A model generated the notes under the pieces. That model was not told the DNA's origin and made no database searches. It was given only the letters and a program-made list of their open reading frames with translations. The position numbers and the translations under genes were made by a program. From the NCBI GenBank assembly GCA_020881915.1, contig JAJFPB010000002.1, positions 2,852,001 to 2,916,000 of the forward strand: a stretch of 64,000 bases of DNA, given 5' to 3'. Each line of letters starts with the position of its first letter. Position 1 is the stretch's first letter. Shown here one piece after another: positions 11,920-23,085 of the stretch. This DNA is from Paramyrothecium sp. XJ0827 (taxonomy: Eukaryota; Ascomycota; Sordariomycetes; Hypocreales; Stachybotryaceae).

Positions 11920-13361
11920 GTAGGCGGTCGGACGGTAGAAAATGAGTATATATGAGATACAGGCCCTAGACGAGTAGCACCAGTAGCGAAGAGGATAGAG
12001 AGGCGCGTGGATGGATCATGAGGAAGATGACAGGGGTAGGGCAGCAGGCCGATGCGCTCATCAAACAAACAGGTGAAGGTTAAGGAGTAAAATACTCAAA
12101 TCCGACCACCAACGAAGCTGAAGGTGCACCACCCTCGAGCCTGGTTACGTACTATAGCGGAGGAGGGAGTGTGCCATGGAGGGGGGCGGTCATTGTTGCA
12201 CAGTTGTGCAGCCACCGATGACGCCGTCCAATCTGGTTCGAGTATGGCGGTACATTGAGACATGCAGGCAAGGCTAGGATGTAGTAGGTAACTCACATGT
12301 GTATCGACGGTGCCATGCGGAGTAAGTAAAAGAACACGAGCCTGGTTAGGGACAAACCACAGAAATCCCAGATTTAGTCCAATTCTAACTAGTTTTAAGG
12401 GCGGGAGTGAGTTGCGACTTGCAAAGCTTCTCATCATATATCCGCATCCGGTGATCTCCTTGTCATGCGCCACAAGAAGCACTCACATGAACAATCAGAA
12501 TCCTCCGAAACAAGGATGCAGTAGAATGGTTCGAGCCACTGTGGCTGAGATTTATCCACGGATTGGAAACGCCCGCCGAATGTCGCTGCCTACCTACCAA
12601 AAGAGCAAATTCTGCGGCCTGGACCTTATATCGCGGATGCCGCGTTTGAGGTTACGCGGCCTTCTAGGATTACGAAAATTCGGCTGCAGGACCAAGGGAG
12701 GCACTCGCAGGTACGGAGTAGCCATAATTACCCTTTTGGATTGGACAAATATGTCGAACACTCAACGGGATCGGTAAACGTAGAAGCTAGTCACCAATTC
12801 TTTAAAGCGCCGTACAGGATAAACCTGATTCATTCTGCCCGGTTAATACAACTCAACGCCAATGACAAAGTCGAAGCGTCGAGCCTATTTTCTTCATGCC
12901 CCGGGGGATTCAACTTTTCTTGAAGAAGAAAGAAAAGAGAAAAATTCTGGAGAGCTGCCGCTTCGGATATTTTGCTGCGAAGAATCGGCGCACGGACCAA
13001 TGTTCTGCTTCCCGATCACGTGCTTGGGATGTGGCTGGGCTTTCCAGGTTCATGCACTTGTACGGGCGAGGCTTTGCCGGGTGAAGAGGGACAACCTACG
13101 GTACCCATTGGCCACCTCCACATGATATGAGGTAACCCGCCAACCACCTTAGCTGACGAAGCCGAGCCAGGGACAACCTTCTAACGATTCACCGGGCTCA
13201 AGCTCAACATCATATCCATACTTTCAAGCGATACCACGTCGGCCTTGTTTTGACTTCACGATTCTTTGCTTCGTACATATCGTCGCGCCTTCGTCTTCCT
13301 TCCCATTCTTTCCTTGCGCGGACTTTGCGACTTAACTACGACTCGACCCTCCACTTCCACC
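11920..13361. other. Divergent intergenic region (FAD protein / VTI1)
   Basis: About 1.4 kb of promoter-type sequence between two divergently transcribed genes. Short frames on both strands have no recognisable product. No repeat or RNA gene seen. Confidence 0.45.
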
Positions 13362-14154
13362 ATGGCCAACCCCCTTGACACCGATGCCGGCTCCGAGCTT
13401 TTTGGCTCATACGAGGCAGAGCTCAAGCTAGTGCAAGCCGATCTGTCCGAAAAATTAGAGCAAATCCCGGATTTGTCCGGTGAGCCGCGCAAGGCCGCCA
13501 TCAGCCAAGCCGAGCGAGCCCTGGAAGAGGCCGATGAATTGGTAAGTCCCACGGCGATATGGTATTGACGAGACTGCTCACAGTGTTGTCTTGCAGTTGG
13601 GCCAGATGCGCCTCGAGAAGCAGAACATTCCGACATCTACCCGTGCGAAGGTGAACCAGCGGTTCCGCAACTACGAGGCCGATGTCGATGCCGCCCGACG
13701 AAAGCTCACCTCCTTGTCGTCCGATCGCTCCGCCTTGTTCGGTTCCCGATACACGGACGAGCCCGCCGGCTCATCGGATGTGCAGTTGGAGCAACGGCAA
13801 CAACTTCTCTCCGGCACAGATCGCCTTGATAGGAGCACTCAACGCCTGAAGGCCAGCCAGGCTCTGGCGAATGAAACAGAAGCTATTGGCGCAGGAACCC
13901 TCGCGGACCTACACAGGCAGCGTGAAGTTATCACCCATACACACGGCATGCTGCTAGAGAGCGAGGGTTATGTCGACAGAAGCGTCAAGACTCTGAGGGG
14001 CATGGCGCGTAGGTAATGTGGTCCAGGCGGCACTGTTAGAGATTGAGACTAACCGCCGGACTATAGGATGGCTACAAACAAAGTGATCACCATCTCCATC
14101 ATTACAGTATTGGTCATACTTATCGTGGCTGTGATCTTCAGCAAGTTCAGGTGA
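13362..14154 (+). CDS. vti1: Qb-SNARE Vti1
   Basis: Three exons, join(13362..13541, 13597..14012, 14067..14154), giving 227 residues, the usual Vti1 length. The N-terminal helical region (FGSYEAELKLVQADLSEKLE and on) is followed by a conserved RFRNYEADVDAARRKL segment. The SNARE helix is at about residues 130-190 (LDRSTQRLKASQALANETEA and on). A C-terminal anchor (VITISIITVLVILIIVAVIF) precedes SKFR. The last intron splits an Arg codon just before the membrane anchor, and both splice sites are standard. Vti1 works in several SNARE bundles for Golgi-to-endosome and vacuole fusion. The syntaxin PEP12, a known partner, is encoded about 41 kb downstream. Confidence 0.95.
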
Positions 14155-14940
14155 TGTGTGGTAATGCATGGAGTTTGGGTGTTTCGTTGTTGCCTATAGT
14201 TGGACGGGCTGTACCATAGGCCTAGCTGCCTCTATTCATCTTGTTTGGTTGTGCCGGCCTAGTGTAATAGATATCATTCCATAAATCATTTGACGATCGA
14301 TGAAAGTATGCGTGGGAATCAAATGCATGCGCGGGGCAGTGGTCGGTTGCATGTCCGGCTGAGCCTGTAAGTTCATCATGTTGTAAATGGCAGTCGTATG
14401 AGATGTAAGGGTTTCGGCGGCAATGAGCCTACCACAAACCCACTTGTAGCGCGAATGTTCCCCTCCGGACTCGGTCTTGCGATTCCCGTCCTCACAATAA
14501 ACAATTACGGTTAAAACACATCAGTCAAACCCAATCACAAGCGTGAGTTAGATGCAGTGCTTTCCAAAGCATTACTTAAGAGTACGAATTGGCCTCGACG
14601 CAGCGCTGTAGGGTAACAAACGTCTGCCTCGGGCCGATATGAGGCCACCTCGCGTGAGCAACCATACCCCGGAATAAACCCGAGCCGATGCCGAAAGCTG
14701 CTAATCAGGGCTAGCATGAGTTTCCAGCCTCCCAGCAATCGTCGCTAGCTTCACAAACCTTTTCTTACACATCAGCACCTATTCCCAGCTTGAACCTCTC
14801 CCTCTCCCGGCGATCAAGGTTCCTCGACTTGTACATCCCAACGCCCATTGGGCACCTATTTTTACAGCTACATCTGTATTGCCCAGGCGCTCTTTTCCTT
14901 AGCTTGCTACGTGCTTAACGTGGCTTCTTGACGGCTCGCG
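14155..14940. other. VTI1 3' flank and SCD6 promoter
   Basis: No coding region supported. The last 150 bases before 14941 are C/T-rich (around 14790-14815), typical of fungal promoters and leaders. Confidence 0.45.
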
Positions 14941-16928
14941 ATGTCTGAATTCCTCGGGTATGCTCGCCTCTGTTGTGCGCCGCCACCACGCGTCTCCCTA
15001 ATGACTGATCAGGTCTCGCATTTCACTCATTTCAAAGAGTGATATTCGGTATGCTCCATTGGCCAGTCCAATTCCCAGAGCATTTTTTCCTAACCTCGCC
15101 CTAGCTACGTTGGTACTCTGCACGAGATCAACTCAGACGAATCGACAGTATCCCTTGAGAATGTTCGCTCATACGGAACCGAGGGTCGCAGGGGTAGGCC
15201 TGAAGAGGAGATTTCTCCGTCAGACCAGGTGTACGAGTATATTGTCTTCCGTGGCAGCGATGTAAAGGATTTGCGAATCGAAGAACACCCTGGCATCAAG
15301 GAGAATAAACCCCCCACTATGCCCGATGATCCTGCAATTGTTGGAGTAAGTCCTGACGATTCCATTGTTATTCCATTTATCCCTCCTCTTATGATGAATT
15401 ATTGCGGATGTAAACCATTGTCATGTCGGAAAGCGCAAAAATAATGTCGAGATTTCCGTTGCCTTCCTTCTGATCGAAAGGAGAAAAAAAGCTCTTGTTG
15501 CAGTTGCTATCACCAAGCCATGAAGCGATTCGCTGACGTCGTTTCAAGGCTCGTGCTCGTGCTGCCGGCGGTGCCGGACCTGCTCCAGCGCAAAACCCCC
15601 CCCCTCCTGGACCAGGTGGTTTCCCTCAAGGGCCCTATCCTCCGAATAACTTCTACGGAGGCCATCCTCCCCCGGGTTCTTGGGGCCGAGGCGGCGGCCC
15701 TGGGCCAGTACCCGGACCTGGATTTGGCAACATGCCCTACCCCCCTCCTCCTGGCTGGTTTCCACCTGGACAAGGCTTCCCCCATGGTGGCCCTGGTGGT
15801 CCTGGGGGTCCTGGTGGTCCTGGTGGACCGGGTGGCCCAGCCCCGTGGGCCACCCATCCGTTCCCTCCTGGCCCTGGTGGACCCCCAGGGCCCGATGCTG
15901 GAAATCAGCGTGGCGCTCCTCAACAGGGTCCCTCCTCTGAGTCGAAGCCGGCGCCAATCGGACCAGGCGCAGACAAGTCGAAGCCGTCTACGCCAGCTAC
16001 CCAAGGTGGACCCGCTGCAGAGTCCAGACCTGTTGCTCAGGTTGCTCGACAGCCATCATCTGCTCCGACACCACCTGTTGATTCGAAACCTTCCGTTGAG
16101 GAAGTAGTGGCCGCAGCTAAGAGTGGTGGCCCTAACGGGTCTGCAGCTAAAAGTGCGCCAACCGCGCCTAGGAACCACAACCGAGTGACTCCGGTTGTTC
16201 CTTTGGCTGGTACTGCTTCCAAGCCCGCACAGTCTGCCTATGCAGAGGATAGATCTGCAAACGCCACTGCCACTGTTACAGCACCGCAAAGCAGCGTGCA
16301 GGACGCCACAAATGCTGCGAGAGCGGCTGTGGCTGTGGCTATGGCCCAACTCGGCAACAGCGGTGGTAACGCTATGGATAACCTGACGAAGAAGGTCAAC
16401 GAGATGAGAGTCAACGCCACCGCGAACCCTACTGCTGGACGTGGAGGAGGCCAAACCCGCGGGCGCGGACGCGGAGGCCGACCCAGCCCTGCCAAGGTTG
16501 ATGTCCCAGATTCCGATTTTGATTTCGCGACTTCCAATGCAAAGTTCAACAAGGGTGATGTTGTGAAGGAGGCCATCGCTGGATCGCCTCTCACCGAGAC
16601 AGCCCCCAATGGCCCACCCACCGAAGTGGAACCAGCAGCGTTGACTAACGCCGGTACTGCCTACAACAAATCAACGTCATTCTTTGACAACATCTCCAGC
16701 GAGGCTCGGGAGAGAGCTGAGAATGGCGGCCAGAAGCCCGGCGGTCGGGAGTGGCGGGGCGAAGAGCAGCGGAAAAACATGGAGACTTTCGGCCAGGGCA
16801 GTGTTGATGGCGGCTACCGGAACTACCGTGGTCGCGGTCGAGGACGTGGCGGCCGAGGTGGCCGTGGCTTTAGCCGTGGAGGTCGAGGGGGCAACAGGCA
16901 ACAGTTCCAGTCTGCTGAAACTGACTAG
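14941..16928 (+). CDS. scd6: mRNP/decapping regulator Scd6 (LSM14/Sum2 family)
   Basis: Four exons, join(14941..14957, 15013..15048, 15105..15345, 15549..16928), giving 557 residues. The two first exons are tiny (17 and 36 bases). The joined N-terminus MSEFLGSRISLISKSDIRYV is a divergent LSm domain (about residues 1-80), with VYEYIVFRGSDVKDL at its end. A Pro/Gly-rich middle contains a run of GGP repeats. The C-terminal part has the DFDF motif (PDSDFDFATSNAKFNKGD), the FFD box (STSFFDNISSEARERAE), a TFG-like box (NMETFGQGSVDGGYRNYRGR) and an RGG tail that can contact RNA and eIF4G. The family represses translation and promotes decapping in P-bodies. Domain order and length agree with fungal Scd6/Sum2. 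Confidence 0.95.
15788..15840 (+). repeat. In-frame GGN-CCN repeat coding for (GGP)n in Scd6
   Basis: About 50 bases made of imperfect 9-base GGTGGTCCT-like units inside the SCD6 coding exon, giving a GGPGGPGGP tract in the disordered linker. Length variation between strains would be in frame and probably tolerated. Confidence 0.7.
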
Positions 16929-18247
16929 GCCGTACCTCCTTAAGGGAAATCTGGTCTCATCTTCAGTTGATTTGGCAGATTCTCAGACGAAAGCTCGCAT
17001 TTGCCATGGTCACTTTGACAAAGAGCCGCGCATCAATCTCAAGATGTGGACGACGTGCATGATCGATACAACTGGAGTATCGAGTTTCAGTGCTTCTTTT
17101 TGCTTTCTTCTCTTGCAAGATGTATCAAAAGTTTGCGGTTTTGGTGGACGGCTCGCATTTTGTCTTCAGCAGCGACACGAAAGGGCAGCTATGTTATGAG
17201 TATTCACGATCGCGTGGATTTTGGAGATGGCTAGGAACCACACTGGGAGCCCTTGGAGTTCGGATCATGAGAATGAGGTTAAGACGAATGGAATCGAGGA
17301 TGCGCAGGCGGCTCTGGCTAGCCTGCATGAGCAAGGACTTTACGGTTCGAGGATCTTACATGAAGAGCGTATTGATGAGCAGCCACATGACTCGCGGGGA
17401 TTGACGCCGCATGAACAGGTCAGGAACCTTCACAGGTGAAGGCATCGTCATTTATCGATGAAGACAGGCCGCAACTTAGGTCGAGCGATAGCGTAGCTCG
17501 GCTGACGCCTACAGAAAAACAATGAAATAATTAACACTTGCATACACATTCTCCCTTGTTCCATGCTGTTGATTTTCAAACTCGAAAGGACGAGGGCGTA
17601 TAGTCCTTATATAGGACCACCTTGCACTGATGAGGAAGATCTAAATGCCTTTACAGTAAGGTACCTGAGGGAGGTCGTAGGTAGGTACCAGCAAGCGTTT
17701 AGTATGAAAAGCGATACCGCAAAATCAGGAAGTTTATAAGTGGCTATTCTACCTAAACGTTTGGAAAATTCCATATAAATAATATGAAAACGAGAATGCT
17801 AGTTCTTCGTATCAGAAATTTGTAGAAATTAATACTTTTTCATTTTTAATAGCTATTATGTACTGAATTTTGATTTTACGCACCGCCTTTTGCTTGCCGC
17901 ATAACCGGGTACCTCGTAGGTGGAAGAGACGCAGGTACCTCTTGAGATGCCCACAATCGTAGTGCCCAAGAGCCTAGAGGCTGCCCCACCAACGTCATTC
18001 GTGGGCTGGTTCGCTTTTTGGACCGTGACGCTTCGAGCTCGTTGAGAAACCTTTCACTTGGCCGGTTGACTCATCCAGATGAAACGGCACCTTTAAGCCA
18101 TTTGTCAAACCCAGCCCGTGATTAGCACCGGTTAACACATACAACCACCAGAACCCCCCAGCCAATTCCTCTGCTGGCATATTCACCCTGCCTTTGCCTG
18201 TACCTTGGTGGGGTCTCATACTTTGCCACGAAGCATTAGTCCTCAAG
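16929..18247. other. Intergenic region with an AT-rich island
   Basis: Spacer between two plus-strand genes. It holds the SCD6 3' region, a 72-codon frame at 17221-17439 of doubtful status, GGTACC/AGGTAGGTAC tracts near 17660-17695 and 17905-17942, and a distinctly AT-rich stretch at about 17750-17880 that contrasts with its flanks. Confidence 0.5.
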
Positions 18248-20469
18248 ATGTCGACTCGGCAACTGCGCAAGCTGCAGAGACAGAGGGAACGGGAGGGCCT
18301 AGACATTGCCCAAAAATCAGACGAGGAAAATGAGAGCGCTGAAGAATTAGCAGCCGCTCCAGCTAAGCCCAGAGTGAGCTTGTTCGCTGCTCTTGGCGGC
18401 GACGACGCGGAAGATGAGGAGCCCGAAGAGGATGACGGAGAAACTCAGGTCCAAAATGATGCTGTGAAGAGTTCCGAGACAGCGCAACCGATGACAAGCG
18501 CAAAGGCGAACAAGAAGAAAAAGAAGAAGAATAAGAAAAAGGCGACACAAGACGTGACGGCTAGGGAACCGGCACAGGAGGAGGATGATATCGACAAAGT
18601 CCTCAAGGAGCTGAGCTTGACCTCAGAGCAGCGCACCGCGGCAAATGAGTCAGGCAAGAAGTCTGCTGACCGGACCAGGGAACTCCTAAACATCAACACC
18701 TACCATCTCAAGGCCATGAATGAGATGAGGAATATGTTTGGCCGAGAGGCTATGGAGTCGGCAGACGCGGAGGACGAGCAGGACCATAACCGTCGGCGCC
18801 GCGGCCCTGTGCAACAGCAGGTCGACCTCGAGACCTTCCTTCGCGAGCGACCAGGTGCCCCGAAGCTGCCGGAAGTCACCCTGCGCCGCAACATCTTCAT
18901 TCAAGGCCGCGACCATTGGCCGCGGCAGTCTGCAGGTGGCCTGACCATGAAGGAGATTCAGAGAGCGCCAGATGGATCCTGGACTGAATACGCCTACTCC
19001 TACGAGAAGCAGTACGAGGAAGTCCAGACTGTATTCCACGTAGCCGTATCCTCAGGTGATCCCATGCGCCTAGTCCATTTGCTCAAGCAACACCGTAAGT
19101 GAAGTGCCACCTCCACGTATTGCGGTATGGAATCTGATGTCTTGCAGCGTATCACATTTCCACGTTGCTACAGGTGAGTAATGTGGCTAAACAGGATCAA
19201 AACATGGCTCTCGCGGCAGAGCTGTGTGAAAGAGCCCTCTTCACGTTTGGCCGACTTGCTACATCTTCCTTCCGTCAAAACCTTGAACAAGGCCGCGCTC
19301 GCCTGGACTTTAGCCGACCCGAGAACCGAGAGCTTTGGCTGGCCGGCTCTCGATATCTCCAGAGCTTGATCAGAAAGGGAACCTATCGTACGGCCCTGGA
19401 GTGGGCCAAGGTTCTGTTCTCCTTGGATCCTAGGGACCCTTACGCCGTGCGCTTCTACATCCACTCACTCGCCATCAAATCTCGCGAATCTCGCTGGCTT
19501 GTCGATTTCTTGACTTGCTTGGAGGAATCGTCGGACAAGTACGAGGCCCTCGACTATATCCGTCAAAGCGTCGTGCTGGCAAAATTGCAGCTGGGAGACA
19601 CGGAAGGGGCCAAAGAAGAATTGGGCCGAGGGATGCAAAGGTTGCCTTGGCTGTATTGCACCCTTTTCCAGGAATTGAATCTTGACGCACCCCCCTCTAT
19701 CTGGGGCATCAATGCTGACGGCGACGCGAGATCCTTCTGGGTCAAGCTCTACATTTCTAAGACGAAAGACTTGTGGAACAACACCCAGGCTACAGCGCTG
19801 CTGCGAAGTGTTGCCGGAGCACTCCCGCGCGTGGAGACATCGGGACTACCTAGTGACGACCTTCCCCCGGATCTGGCAGCTGCGAGACTGGCATATCTGG
19901 AGGGTGACACGGGCCTCTTAGCCCTGGTGCCTCGGCAGCTCTTGGATCGGCAGCCCAATTACGATTCTGATCCCTTGCCCCCTGATGAGGGTGATAATGT
20001 CTTTGCCAGCGAGGCTACCCGCCTGCCGTGGTTACTGGCACGCGGTCATGGCGGCTTAGATAGGATGGTACTTCGGCAAACCCGACAGGGCCGCCTCGAG
20101 TTGGTAGCGCAGGGTGAAGGAGGCGGAGAGGGGCCGATCGAGGACTCAGACTTTGACTTTGATGATGACGAGGAACTACGTCGAGACATTGAGGAGCAGG
20201 CACAGCTTGGTAATGGCCCGGGGCTATATGGTGGCATCATGCAGGTGCTGGGCATGCTAGGACTTGCCAGCAATAATACTGCCGTCGAGAACAACGAGGG
20301 TGCACAGCCTACGCAAGGCCAGAATGGAGGGGCCTCAGCAAATGCGGGTGAGCCGGAAGTCTTGCCAGGGGCCTGGCCCGAGGAGAACAATGCCGATAGG
20401 GACTTGGGTGCTACGAGCACGAACCGTCGGGACAATGACGGAGATGCGGAGCACAGGCCAGGTAATTAA
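18248..20469 (+). CDS. rqc1: Ribosome quality control protein Rqc1 (TCF25/NULP1 family)
   Basis: Two exons, join(18248..19094, 19148..20469), giving 722 residues. The start MSTRQLRKLQRQREREGLD is the family N-terminus. An acidic region follows, then a polylysine run at residues 89-98 (KKKKKKNKKK). The splice join gives KQHPYHISTLLQVSNVAKQD, the conserved entry to the TCF25 domain, with ALFTFGR and WLYCTLFQELNL following. The C-terminal 100 residues are acidic and low in complexity. In yeast Rqc1 acts with Ltn1, Rqc2 and Cdc48 on stalled 60S nascent-chain complexes. The in-frame codons before 18248 are open, but family alignment supports this ATG. The polybasic tract may allow self-regulation, as reported for yeast Rqc1. 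Confidence 0.93.
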
Positions 20470-22950
20470 GCTGACTTAGTTAATGAGTGATCAACACCAT
20501 TAGACTAAAGCACGAGAAAGAGGAAAAAAACCCATGTCGCTGGATAGGATGCGGCAATATGTATGTAAGCACGTTGCCGGGATGGGGCTCACCATGCAGC
20601 ACGTAGGCAAGGCAGAAAACCCGGCAGCACCGGTGAGCATGTCCGAGCCGTGTTACGGAGGTCCGGAGATGAATGCCTCGCAGAATTCATGCTCCTCCCT
20701 GCCTTGTTCTAGAAGCGCAATAGAAGCGACATGATTGGCCGGTCCGTTTCAATTGCACGTCACGAGGCGAATGAGGAAACCTAGGTAGGCATTGTGAGCG
20801 GTGCAAACGTTATGGCCAGGGCTTGCTGCTGGCTCAGCGCGTGTTCACAACTAGGTCTCGACCGATCATACAAGCCATGTGCTGACGTGAACGGCGCGCA
20901 ACGCGCAAGCCTGTTATCTCGACAACCCGAGGGGATAGGGCGGCGACTTTGTCGGCGCTAAACCTTCCCGTCTCACCCTCCTAACGTGATGGATGTGCCT
21001 ACAGTTCAGCCCCAAGAGACCACAATTCACCGTCGTCTTACCCAGCGCCGAGTTAATCAAACGAATGGTGGCCAATCTCACCCGTTGCAGGTGGCTGCCC
21101 GCCCCCGCGTATGTGGGCTGTGGCGTATTTGTGATTGTGCGAAGCACCTCTCACGCGGTCATGGAGCAAGAAAGTCAAATGTTCCAGGCAGCTTGCAAGA
21201 CGTGAGAAGGACTTTGCTGACGTACCGTTCGAACGTGACGGGCAGGCTCAGATAGTGAAGAGGATGCGCCGACACCGTTTCCCGGAGTTGCGAGCCTACT
21301 GTTCGTTTGATGAGTTGGGAGGTGAGGCTCACCGGGCTCGCATGAAGTGGGATTAGGGCATGGCGGCGCCTTCACAGATCCCCCCATGTGGGAGCAAGAG
21401 CCGCCGCATGATGTAACCCAGCTTGGCAGCGCCAGCAATAGATCGGTCGCACCGCGATGGCCTCCTGGTCCCAAGGAGATGACGAGGACTTGAGCCAGTG
21501 ATTCGAACTGGATCGTCGTTGGAGGCTTAAGACGGATTGGGTTACTCAGTCCGCCCCCACCTCCAGCACTACCAGCACCACCATATCTGTATCCCGCTCA
21601 CTCATTGATGAACCAAGTGGCGTTTTGTGACTAAGTGCCTTCCTCGCAGCACGGCATCCAATCTCCCATCCCAAACGGGCGCTCGGTAAACGTCAGACGT
21701 GGCTGTGGCTGCCGGCGGCTGGGCCGTTATTGCTGTCCATTCCTTCGCCGGAAGACATACCTCTCTGGTCGTGTTATGTGTTCGCTGTATGCGTGGTCAT
21801 GTCGCGAAAAAAAAAAGTGAAGGCCAGGCAAGGCGCGCCGCGCAAAGCCCACCGCCCACCGCCAAGGATGTGCCGCAATGAGGCACGCGCCAGCCGAAAC
21901 TGGAAGACGCTGTTCGCCGGTGGGAAGGATCCCGACGATCCTTCGTGCTAGGGGAGCATTTCGTCCCATCTTTTTTTCCCCTTTGTTCTCTTTGAGCGGG
22001 CTCATCGACGTATAGTTGCGTCACGTGCTGCACTCGAATTGGGGCTGCCGCAGGTACCAGGTACCTTGGGTAGCTTACTCGGAGGGGCTTACACGGCTGG
22101 CTGTCGCAGGTTCTCAATCAAAGTGCCAGTTGCTGCAAGATCGGAATGATGTAGCTGTACAGAGTACGTGCCGCGACCTACGACCGAGTTAGTACCCAAG
22201 CCCGCGCATACCTACCAACCTTAGGTGAGGTAGGTAAAGCTCCGATGGCCCCCACCCCCCTCCACGACCTCCAGCGCAGCGCCTCCCAAGATGCCGGGTG
22301 AGGTACTGGCGAGATGATGGTCTGTTGCGCGATACAGCCCACAGCCCCCGGTACTTCACTCTGGTGCCTCTTACATGGTCCATTCCTCCATTCCACCGCG
22401 GACTATTCTGCCAAGGACAGGCCGAAGTGAGGTGAGGTGAGGCAGCTTAGCGTACGGTACCTTCGCCTTGATTACCCATTTATTTCCCTCGACCTCCTCA
22501 GCTACAACGTCGAATTGCCTGCCCTGCCTTGTGTGAGCGGAAGGAAGCTGCAGGCAAGGATGCTGGAGGTGTAGTAGTCACTGCCGTTCGGATCAAGCCG
22601 ATCCTCCAATCTTTTTTTTCCCTCCCATCTTCCAATTTCACGAACACCATCCCATATTGCTACTACCTCCTTTCGCCGCCGATCTTCTTTATCTTCTCCA
22701 TTTCCTTGCTACCAAACTGTTTAAATCCGGTCCTGCTCCCTCGACTCTAAACACTAGCGCTCCTCGGGCCAGTGACATAAAAAAAAAATAATTATACACG
22801 CAAGGGCGATATCCGACTTGCGACCCTTGGCCGACACGAGTCCTTTACCCGAGCTCCTAAGCCGGCCGCGAAGCTTTCTCGACCTCCCGCTGTCGTCGGT
22901 CCCAAACGACAATTCGAAGCTCTTGCTGTTGCGCCATCCTGCGATCAATC
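20470..22950. other. 2.5-kb gene-free region
   Basis: No coding frame, RNA gene or mobile element that I can support. Contains GGTACC/AGGTAGG tracts near 22050-22085 and 22195-22235, and a short repeated GTGAG tract near 22427-22442. The right part is presumably the promoter of the Zn2Cys6 regulator, which includes a very short upstream frame starting at 22560 (four codons). Confidence 0.45.
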
Positions 22951-23049
22951 ATGTCCGCCGTGCGCCTCGCGCGCCTGCGACCTGATTTAGCAACGGCCTC
23001 CCTTTGTGGTCTCGGCCTCGACCTTCCGATCTCCCGCTCCTCCTCCTGA
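22951..23049 (+). promoter_or_regulatory. 32-codon upstream ORF before the Zn2Cys6 gene
   Basis: ATG at 22951 opens 32 codons ending in TGA at 23047-23049, 36 bases before the main ATG at 23086. If transcribed it would be the last upstream frame the ribosome meets. Transcript ends are not visible from sequence. Confidence 0.35.
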
Positions 23050-23085
23050 CGGACACGCACACGAGCCAATATATCGCATTGAGTG

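Noticed and set aside
12220..12245. GGTTCGAG-like sequence considered as a tRNA B box
   Set aside because: No matching A box, anticodon arm or acceptor stem could be built around it; the same was true at 12525-12540.
20986..21255. Overlapping short frames in the 20.5-23 kb spacer
   Set aside because: Several frames of similar length on both strands, none with consistent coding character or splice continuity.
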